The notes below the pieces were generated by a model. That model did no database searches and had not been told where the DNA came from. It worked only from the letters and a program-made list of their open reading frames with translations. DNA of 64,000 nt from Dermatemys mawii (taxonomy: Eukaryota > Chordata > Testudines > Dermatemydidae): assembly GCA_007922305.1 (NCBI GenBank), contig ML677333.1, positions 17,134,676-17,198,675 on the forward strand, given 5' to 3'. Made by a program: the position numbers and the translations under genes. Each line of letters starts with the position of its first letter. Positions within the stretch are counted from its first letter, which is position 1. This document shows, piece by piece, positions 1 to 11,764 of the stretch.

Positions 1-1222
1 AACCAGTAACCACAACTGATGTAGCTGTTTTCCACTTAAAAATATAGAGTTTTTTTAAATTAGTATTTCTCTCAACACTGTAATATGCTGTACTGATAGA
101 CGGTCATGTTAAGGACAGATTATGTAAGCATTTAAAAGATAAAAATGTCTTCTATAAGCTACTGAGCTACACTATGGATATCTACACAATTAAAGGAACA
201 TTTTCAATAGCACTACATGTCAAATAGTCATTGCTAACTATCTGACATTGTGGCTTTTTTAATTGTTTTTCTTTTCATAAATGAAAATTGTGTTCCCAAA
301 TTAAGCTAATCAAATCATAAATGCATTATGAGCAATTTAGCAGTGATTTAAACATGCATTCCATTTCTTGTCCCGTATATACAGCAGGCTTAACAATGTT
401 TTTCTATTACTGCGTGAAATTCTTGGGCAAATTTTCTGCACCTATGTTACCAAGAAGAAGAAATATACCAAAAAATGAACAGTAGCCAGTGGTAAATCAT
501 GGAACAGCCAGGGGAAATGTTTTGAGCTCGAGCTGAATTCAACTAGGTTGAGGATTCTCTGAAAGGATGAGCTGTGATGCCATTGGGACTCAATCAGAAT
601 TGTCGTATGTGCTAGGCACTAAAGTACATAAACAGTTTCAATACCATTGAGAACAATTCTTTTCAGTTGTAACAACTTTGTCATGGCTGAACAGATGCAG
701 AAAAAATTGCATCTAAAATAACCAACAATGGATAACAAAAAGAAAGCACAGAAGAAATGTGAATACATTTATCAGATACAGTGAAAGAATCTAATTATGA
801 AGACACTTACACCATTCATGGTTCAAGAGAACATTTTCAAAATAACATCTTCAAGCTTACTGAAGGTATCCATTTTGGATGTGATTTACAAACCAGCAAT
901 TCTACATCAATTGGCCTAATCCAAAGCCTTTGGATTAGTGGAAAGGTTCCCACTGGTTTCCAATGGTTTTGGATCACAATCAATTTCTGCACATGCTTAA
1001 CTACTTTGCTGAAATGAAGGCCATAGTCCTTTAGCTAAGGCTTCAGGGATAAGATGTCAGTCATCATACTAGAATATGAACAACTTATTTAAAAATATTT
1101 AGACAGACACACTTATCTGATATTCTTTTCAGAGAATTAAACTTAAATATATACAATTAATATGCTTTGTATGATTTCTCAAATGTTGGAGTTTTTCCTA
1201 GTTAAGAGATAGCTTCTTAGGA
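1..1222. other. Unique AT-rich DNA, nothing recognised
   Basis: No repeat, RNA gene or exon is recognisable here. The open frame at 781-1017 (78 codons) has no familiar motif, and nothing around it suggests a gene. I treat the stretch as ordinary noncoding DNA. Confidence 0.6.
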
Positions 1223-1246
1223 TTTGTTTGTTTGTTTGTTTGTTTG
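1223..1246. repeat. (TTTG)n microsatellite
   Basis: Six TTTG units in a row, immediately followed by a TAG-rich stretch that leads into a MIR/L2-like tail. Simple repeats of this kind often sit at the ends of retroposed sequences. Confidence 0.9.
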
Positions 1247-1350
1247 GTAGTAGTAGTATTAATTATTTGAACTCTAGAAGCACTCACTATGTGCTAGTCA
1301 ATGTTTACAAACACAGGAAGATACTGTCTCAAAGAGCTTATAGCTTAAAT
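1247..1350 (+). repeat. MIR/L2-type ancient repeat fragment
   Basis: The order of short blocks (TAGTAGTAGTATTAATTATT, then CACTCACTATGTGCTAG, then TTTACAAACACAGGAAGA, then CAAAGAGCTTATAGCTTAAAT) follows the conserved tail shared by MIR SINEs and L2 LINEs of amniotes. The same blocks recur at 5577-5668, 37545-37669, 53020-53190 and 60890-61005. It is heavily diverged, so the exact family is uncertain. Confidence 0.55.
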
Positions 1351-2101
1351 TCCTGATAGTGCAACTTATTTTCCTGTATAGTGATCTTTTATTCAGAAGT
1401 GGTCACACTGCCATTGTCTGTACCAGGCCTTTTGATATTTGGCATCAAGAATTCTCTCAGGCTAGGAATGTGCCTTTTCTTTGGCCTATGAAACTCCACT
1501 CAGCCTTTGCTGAGATCAAAATGTAAAAGTTACCATTTCCCTTTCCTCACTTTTTCTGTTCAGGATAGTTTTGGTACCATGACAAAATAATTAAACAAAC
1601 ATGGACACTATAGGGCAGCAATGCTCCCACCTCCAAAACAGCAGCAGGTGTACTGGAGGAAACCTGGGAACTGCCAGAGCAGCTGTGTGGGGATGTGAAG
1701 AGAACTGAGCCTCTGCACAAGATGGGCACAAAGGGGCAAAATTAAGGTTTATAAATGTTTATAAAATTAAGGTTCCCCAAGCAACAGTACATCTGACATT
1801 TCTTAACTTTCAAGTGTTTATAATGTTTATAACTCTTTTTAATGCATTTTGGATGTAAAATTTTACTAAGATTGCACATATTTTGACTGAAGCCTTCTTG
1901 CTCCCCTTGCATACGTATAGTTTTATACAATATACATTTTAGAGATGCATGCCTACTATACTCTATTGTCTCAATCAATACATGATTAGGTCTAGATCCT
2001 GCACATAGATCTGTCGGGTTGTTTGCCTGTACCTTTTTGGATCCCCATTGACTCCAAAATACAGAGATGTGCTCAGGCATATCCATTTTCAGGGTCTATC
2101 A

Positions 2102-2414
2102 TAAGGGTAGGAAACCTATGGCACGGGTGCCGAAGGTGGCACGCGAGCTGATTTTCAGTGGCACTCACGCTGCCCAGGTCCTGGCCACTGGTCTGGGGGG
2201 CTCTGCATTTTAATTTAATTTTAAATGAAGCTTCTTAAACATTTTCAAAACCTTCTTTACTTTCCATACAACAATAGTTTAGTTATGTATTATAGACTTG
2301 TAGAAAGAGACTTTCTAAAAACATTAAAAGGTTTTTAACTGGCACACGAAACCTTAAATTAGAGTTTATAAATGAAGACTCGGCAAACCACTTCTGAAAG
2401 GTTGCCAACCCCTA
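2102..2414. mobile_element. hAT-type non-autonomous DNA element
   Basis: A 313-bp element. The left end TAAGGGTAGGAAACCT and the reverse complement of the right end, TAGGGGTTGGCAACCT, form imperfect terminal inverted repeats. It is flanked by a perfect 8-bp target-site duplication, GTCTATCA, at 2094-2101 and 2415-2422. An 8-bp duplication and a YAGGGGTNGGC-like terminus are characteristic of the hAT superfamily. No transposase remains. The interior includes the block GGCACACGAAACCTTAAATT, which fits a Charlie-like relative (inference). Confidence 0.8.
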
Positions 2415-2422
2415 GTCTATCA

Positions 2423-5139
2423 CTTACCTACAAGGCACCGATCAGCTATCACACAAGCAGTGGGCTTTGAGAAGGTATTTGACTGTGAAGACAGTGAGTG
2501 GCCCTCCTGATCAATTCAGGGAACAGTTTTTCCTTTTTGTCAGCATGTGGGGAACAGCTCATTAACAAGACATTCTTTCTGTTTCATGCTGCTAAAGTGA
2601 TTTTTATTTCAATAGTGCCAATACACAAGTCATTTCATTGATACAACGCAAAACACTGCAAAATCTACCAATTGCATTAATCACAAAGGGGTAACATTCT
2701 ATTAATAGTAGTGCGCTGCTGAAGAGCTTTCTGTTTTGAAAAAGCTATGCAGATTTTTGCTGTTTTTTTTTAATAAATTAGGTAAAAATTAGCCCCATTG
2801 TGCCAATTATCTACTTTATTTCCACAGGAAGTATCTTGCCTTATTCAGCCTAACAAGAGAGGGCTTTATTACAACAGAAAGCAAGAAGGCCCTCTTGATC
2901 TCAGCAGGAGTGGCTTTCTCTAAAGCACCACTGGAAAGGATTTTAAACCATGAGGTATTTTTATCTCTGTCTCAAACATGGAAAGATTCATTGTTTTCCC
3001 CAACTCCCCTGACTTTTGCTGAAGATTGAAACATCAGACAAGCTGCTCAATGACTCAAGACTTGTCTAGGAAGCTGCATATTATTAAATGAAAATTTCAT
3101 AAATCAGAAGAAAATAGATGTTGGGCAAGAAGAGAGCATGCACATCTGCTCTGCCAAATCTGAACACCTCAGAGAGAAATCAGCCCTCAATATTGCACAA
3201 ATTGAAAATATATGCCCAGTTCAAATCCCATCCAAATTCTTAGATGATGCCTTATGGGTTTGAATTCACAGCTCTCTACTGATTTATTCTTTTGCATTTC
3301 TGGAAAGCAGTTTTTGTTTTGTTTTGCTCTTTGTGTTCACAACCTTCAAACTACTAAAGGATATTGTTTGTGCCAACAGTGCTTTACGTTCCTCTCAAGA
3401 AGGAAAGAAAGAAACCTTTAAATAGGTCTCTAGGATCCTGTAAAATGGATTACAGAGAATCCAAGTAGTTGAAACAGTAGTTCTAGAGCATGCTATGGTT
3501 TGTCTGTGATGAAAAGACTATATATATTTTTAAGATCCTCTATTATATGTAGCTACCATATAGCCATTAAATTCTCTCTATCACTCCGCAGGTTATTGTG
3601 CTAACAAACAATGCCACGTGCTTTGTGGCTGCATCCTGATACTATATCTGTGAGCTACATGAAAAGACTTTTGTACTGCCCCCAAATTCACTTTTTCAGA
3701 ATGGACTGCCTTTAACCTCAGTGAACAACACATCCATTTGAAATGGACCTCTAAGAAGCTAGCCCCATAAAGCTCTGTGACATCAGCAGCTATTAGGTCA
3801 TGGGATACCCTGTTCAACCCAGCAGCGTAAGAAGTCAAAGAATGGCAGAGAGGGTGGGGAGAGTGGAAAGTGGAAAAACTTCCATATGTATAGAACTTGT
3901 TCAGTTTCACAGACTAGGAGCCACATTGTGTCTTCCCCAGCTGCTGAAATGTTGGGGAAATGGAGAGGAGCACTGCAATAGTGGCAGTTCTTAAAGAACA
4001 GAGGCAGACAAAATACATCTAGAGAATCTGGGGGATGGACGGAATTAATATATTGCTATACACGGTATTGGTTTCAGAACACAAGGGGTAAGATTCTCAC
4101 TAGTTCCTCTCCAACAGCACAAGGGGGCAAGAACAGGCTCTTGGGCTCTCTCTCCACCTTATAAGCCCTGATAGGAAGGGCCAGAAACTTGTCCCATACC
4201 TCAACAGCAAACATTCTCCACAAAATGCTCAATATGAGGGTAAATCCTGCCATCCTCTCTCAGTTCTCACCCAAGACAAATCCTGCTCCTGTACCACTGA
4301 GTCTCTCTGAATGAAAACTCAGGAGCCACATAGACTATCTCCACATTCTCAGGAAGGCCCTGAGAAGATTTCTTCTCATTTTACAAGTAATATGCAATAA
4401 GCTACCCATGCATTTCTTAATGCCCCACAAGTTTATTGTGCCTTCAGTCTTGCTGTACAGGTTTCAAAAATGATCTCAAAAATCTATAGCAGATCAAACA
4501 AATAACAGGACTTAATTCTCACCCCATTTACATTAGTGTCAATGCACAATACCTTCCGTGACGCCAGTAACATTCCTCTGGATTCACAGTGCTCTAACTG
4601 AAGTTAGAATCTGACCCTTCATTTTTTACTTGGATCCTTCCAAACTTTGATAAAAATGTGTAGAATCAAAATGTTTAATTCATAGTGTTATGAGGATAGT
4701 ATACACAAAACATTTCATAGCCTCTTTGTTTAAACTTCTTGGGTGGACTAGGTGCCCAGGTTCATTAGCTAACTGCCAGTCAGCACAGCACTGCCAGTCA
4801 AGTTACTAGATCAGCTGCTGTGCTTAGAAGTACATTTTCATTTTTATTTCCTTGGAGAGCAAATACAGTGTATGATTTACACCTAACATTGATAATTATG
4901 AGAGTAGCATCATAATATCAGCATTCAGTGCTAAGAGCACAATGTTACCAGACACGAGACATTAGCCATAATGACAGCTCTTTAAATTCCTTTTCAAAGG
5001 CAGAATAACCGAGTTGTATAATGCCAGATGCTGATATTACAGGATTTTCCATATAGAAGGAAGGGAATTCAATGTCAAATTTATTTTTTGCAATCTCTTT
5101 GAGACAGAAACTCATGTCATGGAGAAGCTGGGATGATGA
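2423..5139. other. Mostly unique noncoding DNA
   Basis: No gene is supported. Overlapping frames at 3593-3910 and 3800-3994 have no motif. Within it, 4518-4620 contains a diverged minus-strand copy of the TTACACTGGTGTAA / GAAGTCAATGGAGTTACAC ancient repeat also seen at 14462-14537 and 33225-33318. The rest shows nothing recognisable. Confidence 0.55.
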
Positions 5140-5578
5140 GATAACCTGTTTGGCAATTAATTGATCTTTGACTATTATCAGTAAATATGCCAAATGGCCT
5201 GTGATGGGATGTTAGATGGGTTGGGATCTGAGTTACTACAGAGAATTCTTTCCTGGGTGTCTGGCTGGTGAGTCTTCCCACATGCTCAGGATTTAGATGA
5301 TTGCCATATTTGAGGTCGGGAAGGAATTTTTCTCCAGGACAGATTGGCAGAGACCCTGGGAGTTTTTTGCCTTCTTCTGCAGCACAGGGCACAATTCACT
5401 TACTGGAGGATTCTCTGCATCTTGAAGTCTCTAAACCATGATTTGAGGACTTCAATATCTCAGACATAGGTTAGGGGTTTACTTCAGGAGTGGGTGGATG
5501 AGATTGTGGCATGCATTGTCCAGGAGTTTCAGACTAGATGATCATAATGGTCCCTTCTAATCTTAAAGTCTATGAGTC
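5140..5578 (+). mobile_element. CR1 LINE 3' UTR fragment
   Basis: It holds only the 3' untranslated part of a CR1 non-LTR retrotransposon, beginning near TTAATTGATCTTTGACTATT and ending with CTAGATGATCATAATGGTCC and a terminal AAAGTCTATGAGTCT. The same tail is present reversed at 43283-43718 and within 14568-15060, and its beginning reappears at 63968-64000. Short open frames here (4945-5193, 5117-5392) are on the opposite strand and are accidents. 5' truncation is normal for CR1. Confidence 0.85.
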
Positions 5579-5668
5579 TTTTTTTATGTCTGTCTAGCAC
5601 CTAGCCCAATAGGGCACATATCCTGTTAAGAGCCTCACAACATTTCTAGAACATAAATATTTAATAAT
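5577..5668 (+). repeat. MIR/L2-type tail
   Basis: TATGTCTGTCTAGCACCTAG, CAATAGGGCACATATCCTG and an A/T-rich TATTTAATAATAAATT end match the tail family listed at 53020-53190. It abuts the CR1 tail, so one may have inserted at or near the end of the other. Confidence 0.5.
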
Positions 5669-7422
5669 AAATTAAAACAACCCACCAGTATGGTTGTTTG
5701 CATGGCCTGTGAATTGCAGAGGTCATTAAGGCATTGACATGTATGTGTCCCTGAACTGTATTTGGGACAAACATAGCATAACTCCTAGAAACACTTTTTT
5801 TAAAAAAAGAAAAAGATGCACATCACAACTTCCTAACTCTTCCTGACAAATATTCATCTTTAAAATACCCAACTTTACACAAGTCACTCCTATGCTACCA
5901 GATATAGATTGAAGCACAACAAATTGACGTGCTCACCAGAGATCCATTATTTCAGATAACAGACCTAAAACCTTTTGGACAGCTGACCCAGCCACACTAG
6001 ACAAGAAAGACAAATTTTCAGAAATATTCCCAGGTGCAACACCACCTTCACATCAAAGCTGACTCAGAAAACACATTCATTGATGTCCAAAATTTAAACT
6101 GAACTGAGAAAACTTAGAACAAAAATGCCAAATCAACTTTAAATTATACAGCAATAAGTAGTATGCAGTACATAAGACAGAACTGGAATTCCAAAGACCT
6201 ATAGTAATAGTGCCAATTTAGAATGGCTAAGATGGCCACCTCCTTAGCACAGAAGAACACGAGTCCACATAACTATATAAAACATCAAGAGTCTGTGTGT
6301 ACAAGATGCCCCATCAAATACTATATAAACACCAGCTCATCTACATATCTTTCTGCCACTTGTTCACAGTCTGATTTGTTGCAACGAATAACGACCTGAC
6401 CCATGACTTGACTAATTGCCTGTGCAACAGTAGATTATTAAAATGCCTTTGGTAAATTCTTTAAACCAATTTCTAGTTTAACTTTATTTATATTATGTAC
6501 AGCTAGCTCCTTAATGGTATGTCTTCTCATAACACAAATAGCTTGCTAAAAATGCTCATAGTAGACAGAAAAATTATGTTGTTATTTACAGTGCCATGGG
6601 AACATGAGACCTATGGGGTATTCCCCCTTAGGATCTTACAATTTAACAGCTTAGTTGTGCAGACAATGAATAGATTCTGAAGCATAGTTAACGAATAAAT
6701 TATATCCTCTCTGAGCTCATTAAGAAGAACCAACTGCCCTGCTATATGAAAGCTATAATAAAAATAAAAACCAAGATGCCATGATCCTGCAATCCTTCGT
6801 CATCCTAAACTCCCTTGAAGTTTTTCAGATGTCAATTTGACTTTATTTCATTTCTGATTTTATATTCTTTTAGGAACAGTGAACAGCTTAAATTTAACAA
6901 AACAAAACAAAAATCCCTACATACTAAACTACAATAAAAAAAGAAAATTAAACTGTTGAAAACTATAATAAAATAAGGTTAATGGTCTGATTTCAATCCA
7001 CTGAAGCTAGTTTCTATAAAGTGAGTGAAGAAACACCTTCCTATAAAGCAATCCTTAATAATACTTCAAGAACTCGTGTGTGTGATTTAATACATTTTAC
7101 ATTCTTTTCAGAGTTACGTGTTCTGAAATGTCTAATCCCAGGGTGGTCTGTAAGTTCCAGGGAAATTAAACAGTAAATAAACAACCACTACCCTGCTTAT
7201 ACATCTCCAAATCTGGACTGAGTTGTTCTCGCACAAATGTTATTTTTCAAGTGAAGAAACACTGCTCTGCAGAAAACTGTGGGTTTTATTTTTAAAAAGG
7301 GGATGGGAGGGGGAACTCTGAAGTTTATTTTCCTAGATCACCATCCAATTCTAAGAACCACATTCATTATGGGTGAAATCCACCTTTGTGCAGAAGGTCA
7401 GCCCTCGGCCTAAATACACTTG
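5669..7422. other. Unique AT-rich DNA
   Basis: No repeat family, gene or RNA is recognised. The stretch is AT-rich with short A runs (6895-6960) and ordinary base composition otherwise. Confidence 0.6.
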
Positions 7423-7700
7423 GGTATGTCTACACAGCTTGTGGAAGGAAGCCTCCAGTCCCAGCCCAGACTCAGCTGAGTGGCACTCATGCTAGTGCTC
7501 TAAAACTAGGTCTGTAGACAGTGGACAGCTTAGCCTAGGCTTCAGAGCCTGAGTCACAGCTTCAAAGGGGTGTCTACACAGCTATTTTTAGAGCACAAAC
7601 ATGAACTCCATCAGCCCAAGTCTGTCAAATCAGCTGGGAGGCTCACTTTGATGGGCTGGATTCCATTTAAAATCCTGAATTAGGGATTCTAGTACAAGGC
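7423..7700. mobile_element. Partial MITE (GGGTATGTCTACAC family)
   Basis: The left end GGGTATGTCTACACAGC is a terminal sequence shared by many reptile non-autonomous DNA elements. A second near copy, GGGTGTCTACACAGC, lies inside at about 7568. The body (CCAGCCCAGACTCAGCTGAG, CTTCAGAGCCTGAGTCACAG) has the palindromic character of this group. I do not see a clean right terminus or TSD, so the right boundary is a guess. A related fragment is at 43183-43280. Confidence 0.45.
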
Positions 7701-7920
7701 CTATGGACAGTTTAGCTTCTACACAGTGTTGAATTTCAGCCTTCCTGCTTAAAGCTTTACAAGATGGAAAACTTACTTCCAAAGACCCCAGCCTCTTGCG
7801 TCCTGTCAGATGGTGTCAGTGAATATATAGATGTTGCAGGGGATTTTGCCTGAGAAAAGTACAAGTGGGAAGATCCATGGGGTTAACCTGTGAAAAAGAG
7901 AGGCCATATTCTCTCTCTCT

Positions 7921-7948
7921 CACCACACACACAACACACACACACCCC
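7921..7948. repeat. (CA)n microsatellite
   Basis: A short interrupted run of CA repeats. The two opposed open frames covering it (7816-8001, 7865-8062) owe part of their length to it and are not genes. Confidence 0.8.
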
Positions 7949-8428
7949 TCCTTAAAAGAAAATAAGGCATTCAGAAAAAATAAAGCACTCAACTCATACA
8001 CAACTATTGATATGATGCTGTACAGAACTTTGCATTTTATCCCCTATTATGTTAGATGCTAAGAAAGACTTCAGAGAAGAGAGTCAAATCCTATTGATAG
8101 GACAGGCAGACCCTATTTCTTCTGGTAGTCTTCACAGTCAGGACTTCACACTACAAATTAGTGACTCCAGTGACCTGTGTAAATTTAAGAACACCTTCAG
8201 GTTAGTAATCCTGAATGTAATAGACATATGAAAAACACAGCTCATTCATGCCTAAAACCTGCATTCTAAATCTGGATCTCATTAGTGATATTTAAAGGGA
8301 TTTAGGTTCCCAGCTTGTAAAGAGACCATTGTTGAGTTTAAATTTTAAAAATAATATATATTTACATCAGACACAAACCCCCCTCTCTATTAAAACAACA
8401 TTCAGGTTGTAAAAAAATAGATACTCTG

Positions 8429-8497
8429 AAATTAGGAAATGCCAGAATAAGGTTGCACTGCACGATATTAGGAAAATGCCAGAATGAAGGTTCCACT
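8429..8497. repeat. Two-copy tandem repeat, unit about 37 bp
   Basis: ATTAGGAAATGCCAGAAT followed by AAGGTTGCACTGCAC is immediately repeated as ATTAGGAAAATGCCAGAATG followed by AAGGTT. A related minus-strand piece lies at 9388-9432 (reverse complement AGGAAATGCCAGAATCAAGG) and a shorter echo at 45908-45925. The motif therefore looks like part of a dispersed old repeat and not a purely local duplication. Confidence 0.6.
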
Positions 8498-8764
8498 AAG
8501 ACCATTCCCACTTGTATGTATGCATTATGATACTGTGTTTCATTACTTGATCACATATTACTTTTCTACAAGATCCCCCGACTCATTCAGTGCACAGGAT
8601 GGACAATGCTCCTTCGTAAGCAGTTATGCAATATTTTGTTTTATTCTCATTGCACCAGGCCAACACATTGAATACATTATTCAAAACCTGCTATGAAGAC
8701 AAACACAATTATTTCCTCATGGTCTTTCCTATGGCACTCATCACTTAAATATTAATTTATCTTC

Positions 8765-9170
8765 ACAGCACCTCAGTGGGATGACAGGGTGGTATTATCC
8801 ACATTTTATAGATGAGGGCAGAGAGAGAGATTAAGGTCAAAAGTACCCTCTAATTTTGGGTGCCCAATCTGAGATGCCTATGGCCTAGCGTTTCCAGAGT
8901 AGTTAGCATTATATAGCACTCTATACGCTCAATGCACAGGGTCAATTGACTTCATTTTCAGTCATGAGTGATCAGCACTTCTGCAAATCAGACCCCAGGG
9001 TCTCAAGAGGGGCACTCACAAAATGAGGAACACACAATTAGTAAGCACCTGGGAAATGTTTGGTACAAGTGATTTGACTGGTATCACATAGGAACTCTGT
9101 GGCAAAGGCAGGGATTTAATCCAGTTCTTCAGCATTGCATTCATCTGCCTTAACCATACAATCATCCTTT
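8765..9170 (+). repeat. MIR-type SINE split by an insertion
   Basis: The left half (8765-8838) has GGTATTATCCACATTTTATAG, ATGAGGGCAGAGAGAGAGAT and AAGGTC. The right half (9060-9170) has GGAACTCTGTGGCAAAGGCA, GGGATTTAATCCAG and GCCTTAACCATACAATCATC. Together they reproduce the usual order of the MIR core: the bases around 'CCCATTTTACAGATGAGG', the 'AGAGAG' stretch, then 'GGCAGAGCNGGGATTNAA'. About 220 bp of unrelated sequence interrupts them (see 8845-9045). Confidence 0.6.
8845..9045. mobile_element. Putative MITE nested in the MIR copy
   Basis: The left part ATTTTGGGTGCCCAATCTGAGA and the reverse complement of the right part (ATTTTGTGAGTGCCCCTCTTGAGA, from 9002-9025) form imperfect inverted repeats. 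The interior shows a second pairing, AATTGACTTCATTTTCAGTC and CAGCACTTCTGCAAATCAG. It sits precisely between the two halves of the MIR copy. The ends are not resolved to the base and no duplication is clear. Confidence 0.45.
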
Positions 9171-9839
9171 TCCTTCCTGCAATCCTCCGCCTCAGTCATT
9201 ACACACCTTCCTAGTATTGCAACAACTGAAGCAGGATGTCTACACACAATAGTCTCTGTCCCCTTGGAATCCTGATTTATCCCCAACGTAGATCCATCCT
9301 ATGGACTGAATGAGGCAGGGATACTGCAGAAAAAGTAATATGTGAACTAATTAAAGACTATATCATAACATATTTGCATGGGGGCTGAATTAAGATTGGC
9401 AAAGCAACCTTGATTCTGGCATTTCCTCATGTTTGTTTGACTTTGCAAACTTAATAATGTTCTTTAATATTTTTATTTGTGTGCATGTGTGTGTATGTGT
9501 AATTTCCTTAAAATTTTAAAAAAGCAAACTAAAAAAATCAGCAGAAATTCTATCATGTGGCATCATACTGACACACACATGGTTCATCAACAGTGTTGGA
9601 ACCTTTATATCCACAGCACAGACCTGTATCACTTGACCTAATGAAGTAGCCCATAACAACAGTAGGTTCTGACCCTTGATGTGGAGTAGCACTAACAAGG
9701 ATGTCATACTTTGCCAGTGGGCTTCTAGGTATCTGCTAAGAGCAGTGGAATGTTGAGACTCAAGAACCCTGGGTTCCAGTCTGTGCCCTGGACGGGAGTG
9801 TGCTCTAGTGAGTATAGACTTTTCTGTCTGCACACCTAA
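9171..9839. other. Mostly unique; short old repeat piece
   Basis: Apart from the 9388-9432 motif and a CTCAAGAACCCTGGGTTCCA piece near 9760 typical of an old dispersed repeat, nothing is recognisable. The minus frame 9516-9869 (117 codons) has no motif. Confidence 0.5.
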
Positions 9840-10440
9840 GCTTGAGCCTTTCTGCCCCATCTCCTTCAATCTGGTCCTATTTATTTCCTCCTCAGCTGGC
9901 TCTTTGTTCCAGTCACAGCAAGTTCTTTGTGCCAGTCTCTATTCGTCAGGCTTCTCATCCCAGTCCCACTCTCCTGGTCAAGCCAGTCCTAGTCTCTCCC
10001 TCTAGGCTTACTGGCCAAATCCTAATCTCTCCCTGCTTCCAGTGTCTCTCCCTTCCTGCACCCAAGTCCCAGTCTCCTTGTCCTGCCTGTCCCAGTTTCT
10101 ACACTTCTGACTCCCCACCCCTGAGTCCTCGTCTCCCTACCCAGGGTCCTCATCCAGTCTCCTCCCACGCTCACAAATTTCTTGTCCCAGTCTCCTTGTC
10201 AAACCAGTGTCAATCTTCGCCCTCCCATCAGTTCCTCATTCAATCTCTGGTGGTGTCCTCCCAGCCAGCTGGCTCCCAGTCCACCAATTTCCCTTGTCAG
10301 CTCCAAGTCCCAGCCTTCCCTCCCCACATCTCCAAGTCCTAGTCTCCCTGCCCAGCACCCACTCAGTTTCTCTCCTCCCTCCTGCCAGAGTTGCACCAGA
10401 TTTCTTTCCCCCAGTCTATTCCTTTCCTTCTCCCTTGGTC
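9840..10440. repeat. Pyrimidine-rich degenerate tandem tract
   Basis: About 600 bp strongly biased to C and T on the plus strand. It is built around a recurring CCCAGTCTCC-like unit (examples near 9988, 10019, 10067, 10122, 10152, 10183, 10337 and 10411), spaced irregularly by roughly 30-80 bp. Three overlapping plus frames (9842-10342, 10182-10529, 10207-10629) stay open only because of this composition. Their Ser/Pro-rich products are not credible proteins. Confidence 0.65.
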
Positions 10441-11255
10441 CAGTTTTTTTCCCTTCTGCATTTGAATCAGGCAGCTTCCTCCTTCATGTTCCCTGGGTGC
10501 CAGTGTGGTGGTGGGGGGGGGATCACTGAGAGCACAGAAGAGACAAGCTCCTTGCTCTCAGTTCTGGTGATCGTTTTCATCCCAACCTGGAGCAACCACT
10601 ACAGGAAAAGGTGGACTTCACCACTATAGTCCTGAGCTGGAGGACCCTCATCTGCCCTGTGTGGATGCCACATGTTTGTCTGGTCAGCACTGGGAGCTGA
10701 GAGAGGCTCGAGCATGCTCAGGGAGGCCAGAATCTTCAGAGATTTGAGCTGCTAAGAAGCTAGAGAACATGTGCATATGCAAACAGAGTTTTTCAAGATT
10801 TATAATTTGGCCACATTTGGGTGGTTTTTAAATGGAAATGGCAAAAGGCAAATCCCAGACACAAAGGCCACTGCCCTGCCAAACTTCAAAGTCACTGCTC
10901 CAGAGCATGGGGATGCTAGAGCTTCTCAAAGAAAAGACTTCTAGAATTGTTTTACTATGAGAAAAACAATATTTTCTCCCCTAGCCTCATTCTCAGAAAT
11001 AGCTGAACCATATTTGCAAAAAATACATTCTGACAAAGGAAAATTTCAGCAAAAATGGTTGAAATTTAGCAAAGTTATAAGCGACTGAAGGTCTTATAAT
11101 TGGAAGTTTGAGGCAACCTTTAATAATGGATGGTACAACCAGCCCCTACCCGTAATAAAAGGCCATATCGGATAATGTTCTGGTTACAACAATTATAAAC
11201 ATCTGGTGAGAAAAAAATCCTAACAAACAGCATTTAAAACAACACAGCCTTATTG

Positions 11256-11256
<1 letters not shown>
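10441..11256. other. Unique DNA
   Basis: No gene or repeat family recognised. A short G run (about 10511-10520) is the only low-complexity feature. Confidence 0.5.
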
Positions 11257-11304
<48 letters not shown>

Positions 11305-11314
11305 NNNNNNNNNN

Positions 11315-11361
<47 letters not shown>
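11257..11361. repeat. (TG)n microsatellite with assembly gap
   Basis: An uninterrupted TG dinucleotide run broken by ten N bases at 11305-11314, so its true length is unknown. Frames crossing it (poly Cys-Val on plus, poly Thr-His on minus) are artefacts. Confidence 0.97.
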
Positions 11362-11362
<1 letters not shown>

Positions 11363-11764
11363 GGCTATACAGATCAATGCAATCAGAAAAAGTAACATAT
11401 ATATACATTGACTGGATCTTACTAGCTTTACTTCTCAGTGCTGAATTTGGAAGCATATTTGAAATTCCAGCAACTGGGATGGTTGTACTACATTATAACT
11501 GACTCCATCTGGAAAGGAAACTGAAGTCCTCTGTTTAACCATAGAACAGGCAGATCACAGGTAGTAGCAGTGTAAGCATCACAAAGGATGAGAGTAATTC
11601 AGTCATGCTGTCCGACTCGTCTTGCTGCTGTTATGTCTCATGGCAACAGAGAAATTAGATAAAAACGTAAGATGCCCTTGCACAAAGGTTGCAACAGTAT
11701 TTTATTTGTTAGAATTCAGAACACACAAGAACCCCAAAACAAAGATACAAAGCAGGCTGCTCCT

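Noticed and set aside
781..1017. 78-codon frame near the window start
   Set aside because: No motif and no supporting signals; length is within chance for this much AT-rich DNA.
9842..10629. Three overlapping plus frames (166, 115 and 140 codons) rich in Ser, Pro and Leu
   Set aside because: They exist because of a pyrimidine-rich degenerate tandem tract; three frames open at once signals composition, not coding.
11250..11502. Opposed frames across the TG tract
   Set aside because: Poly Cys-Val and poly Thr-His products from a dinucleotide repeat containing Ns.
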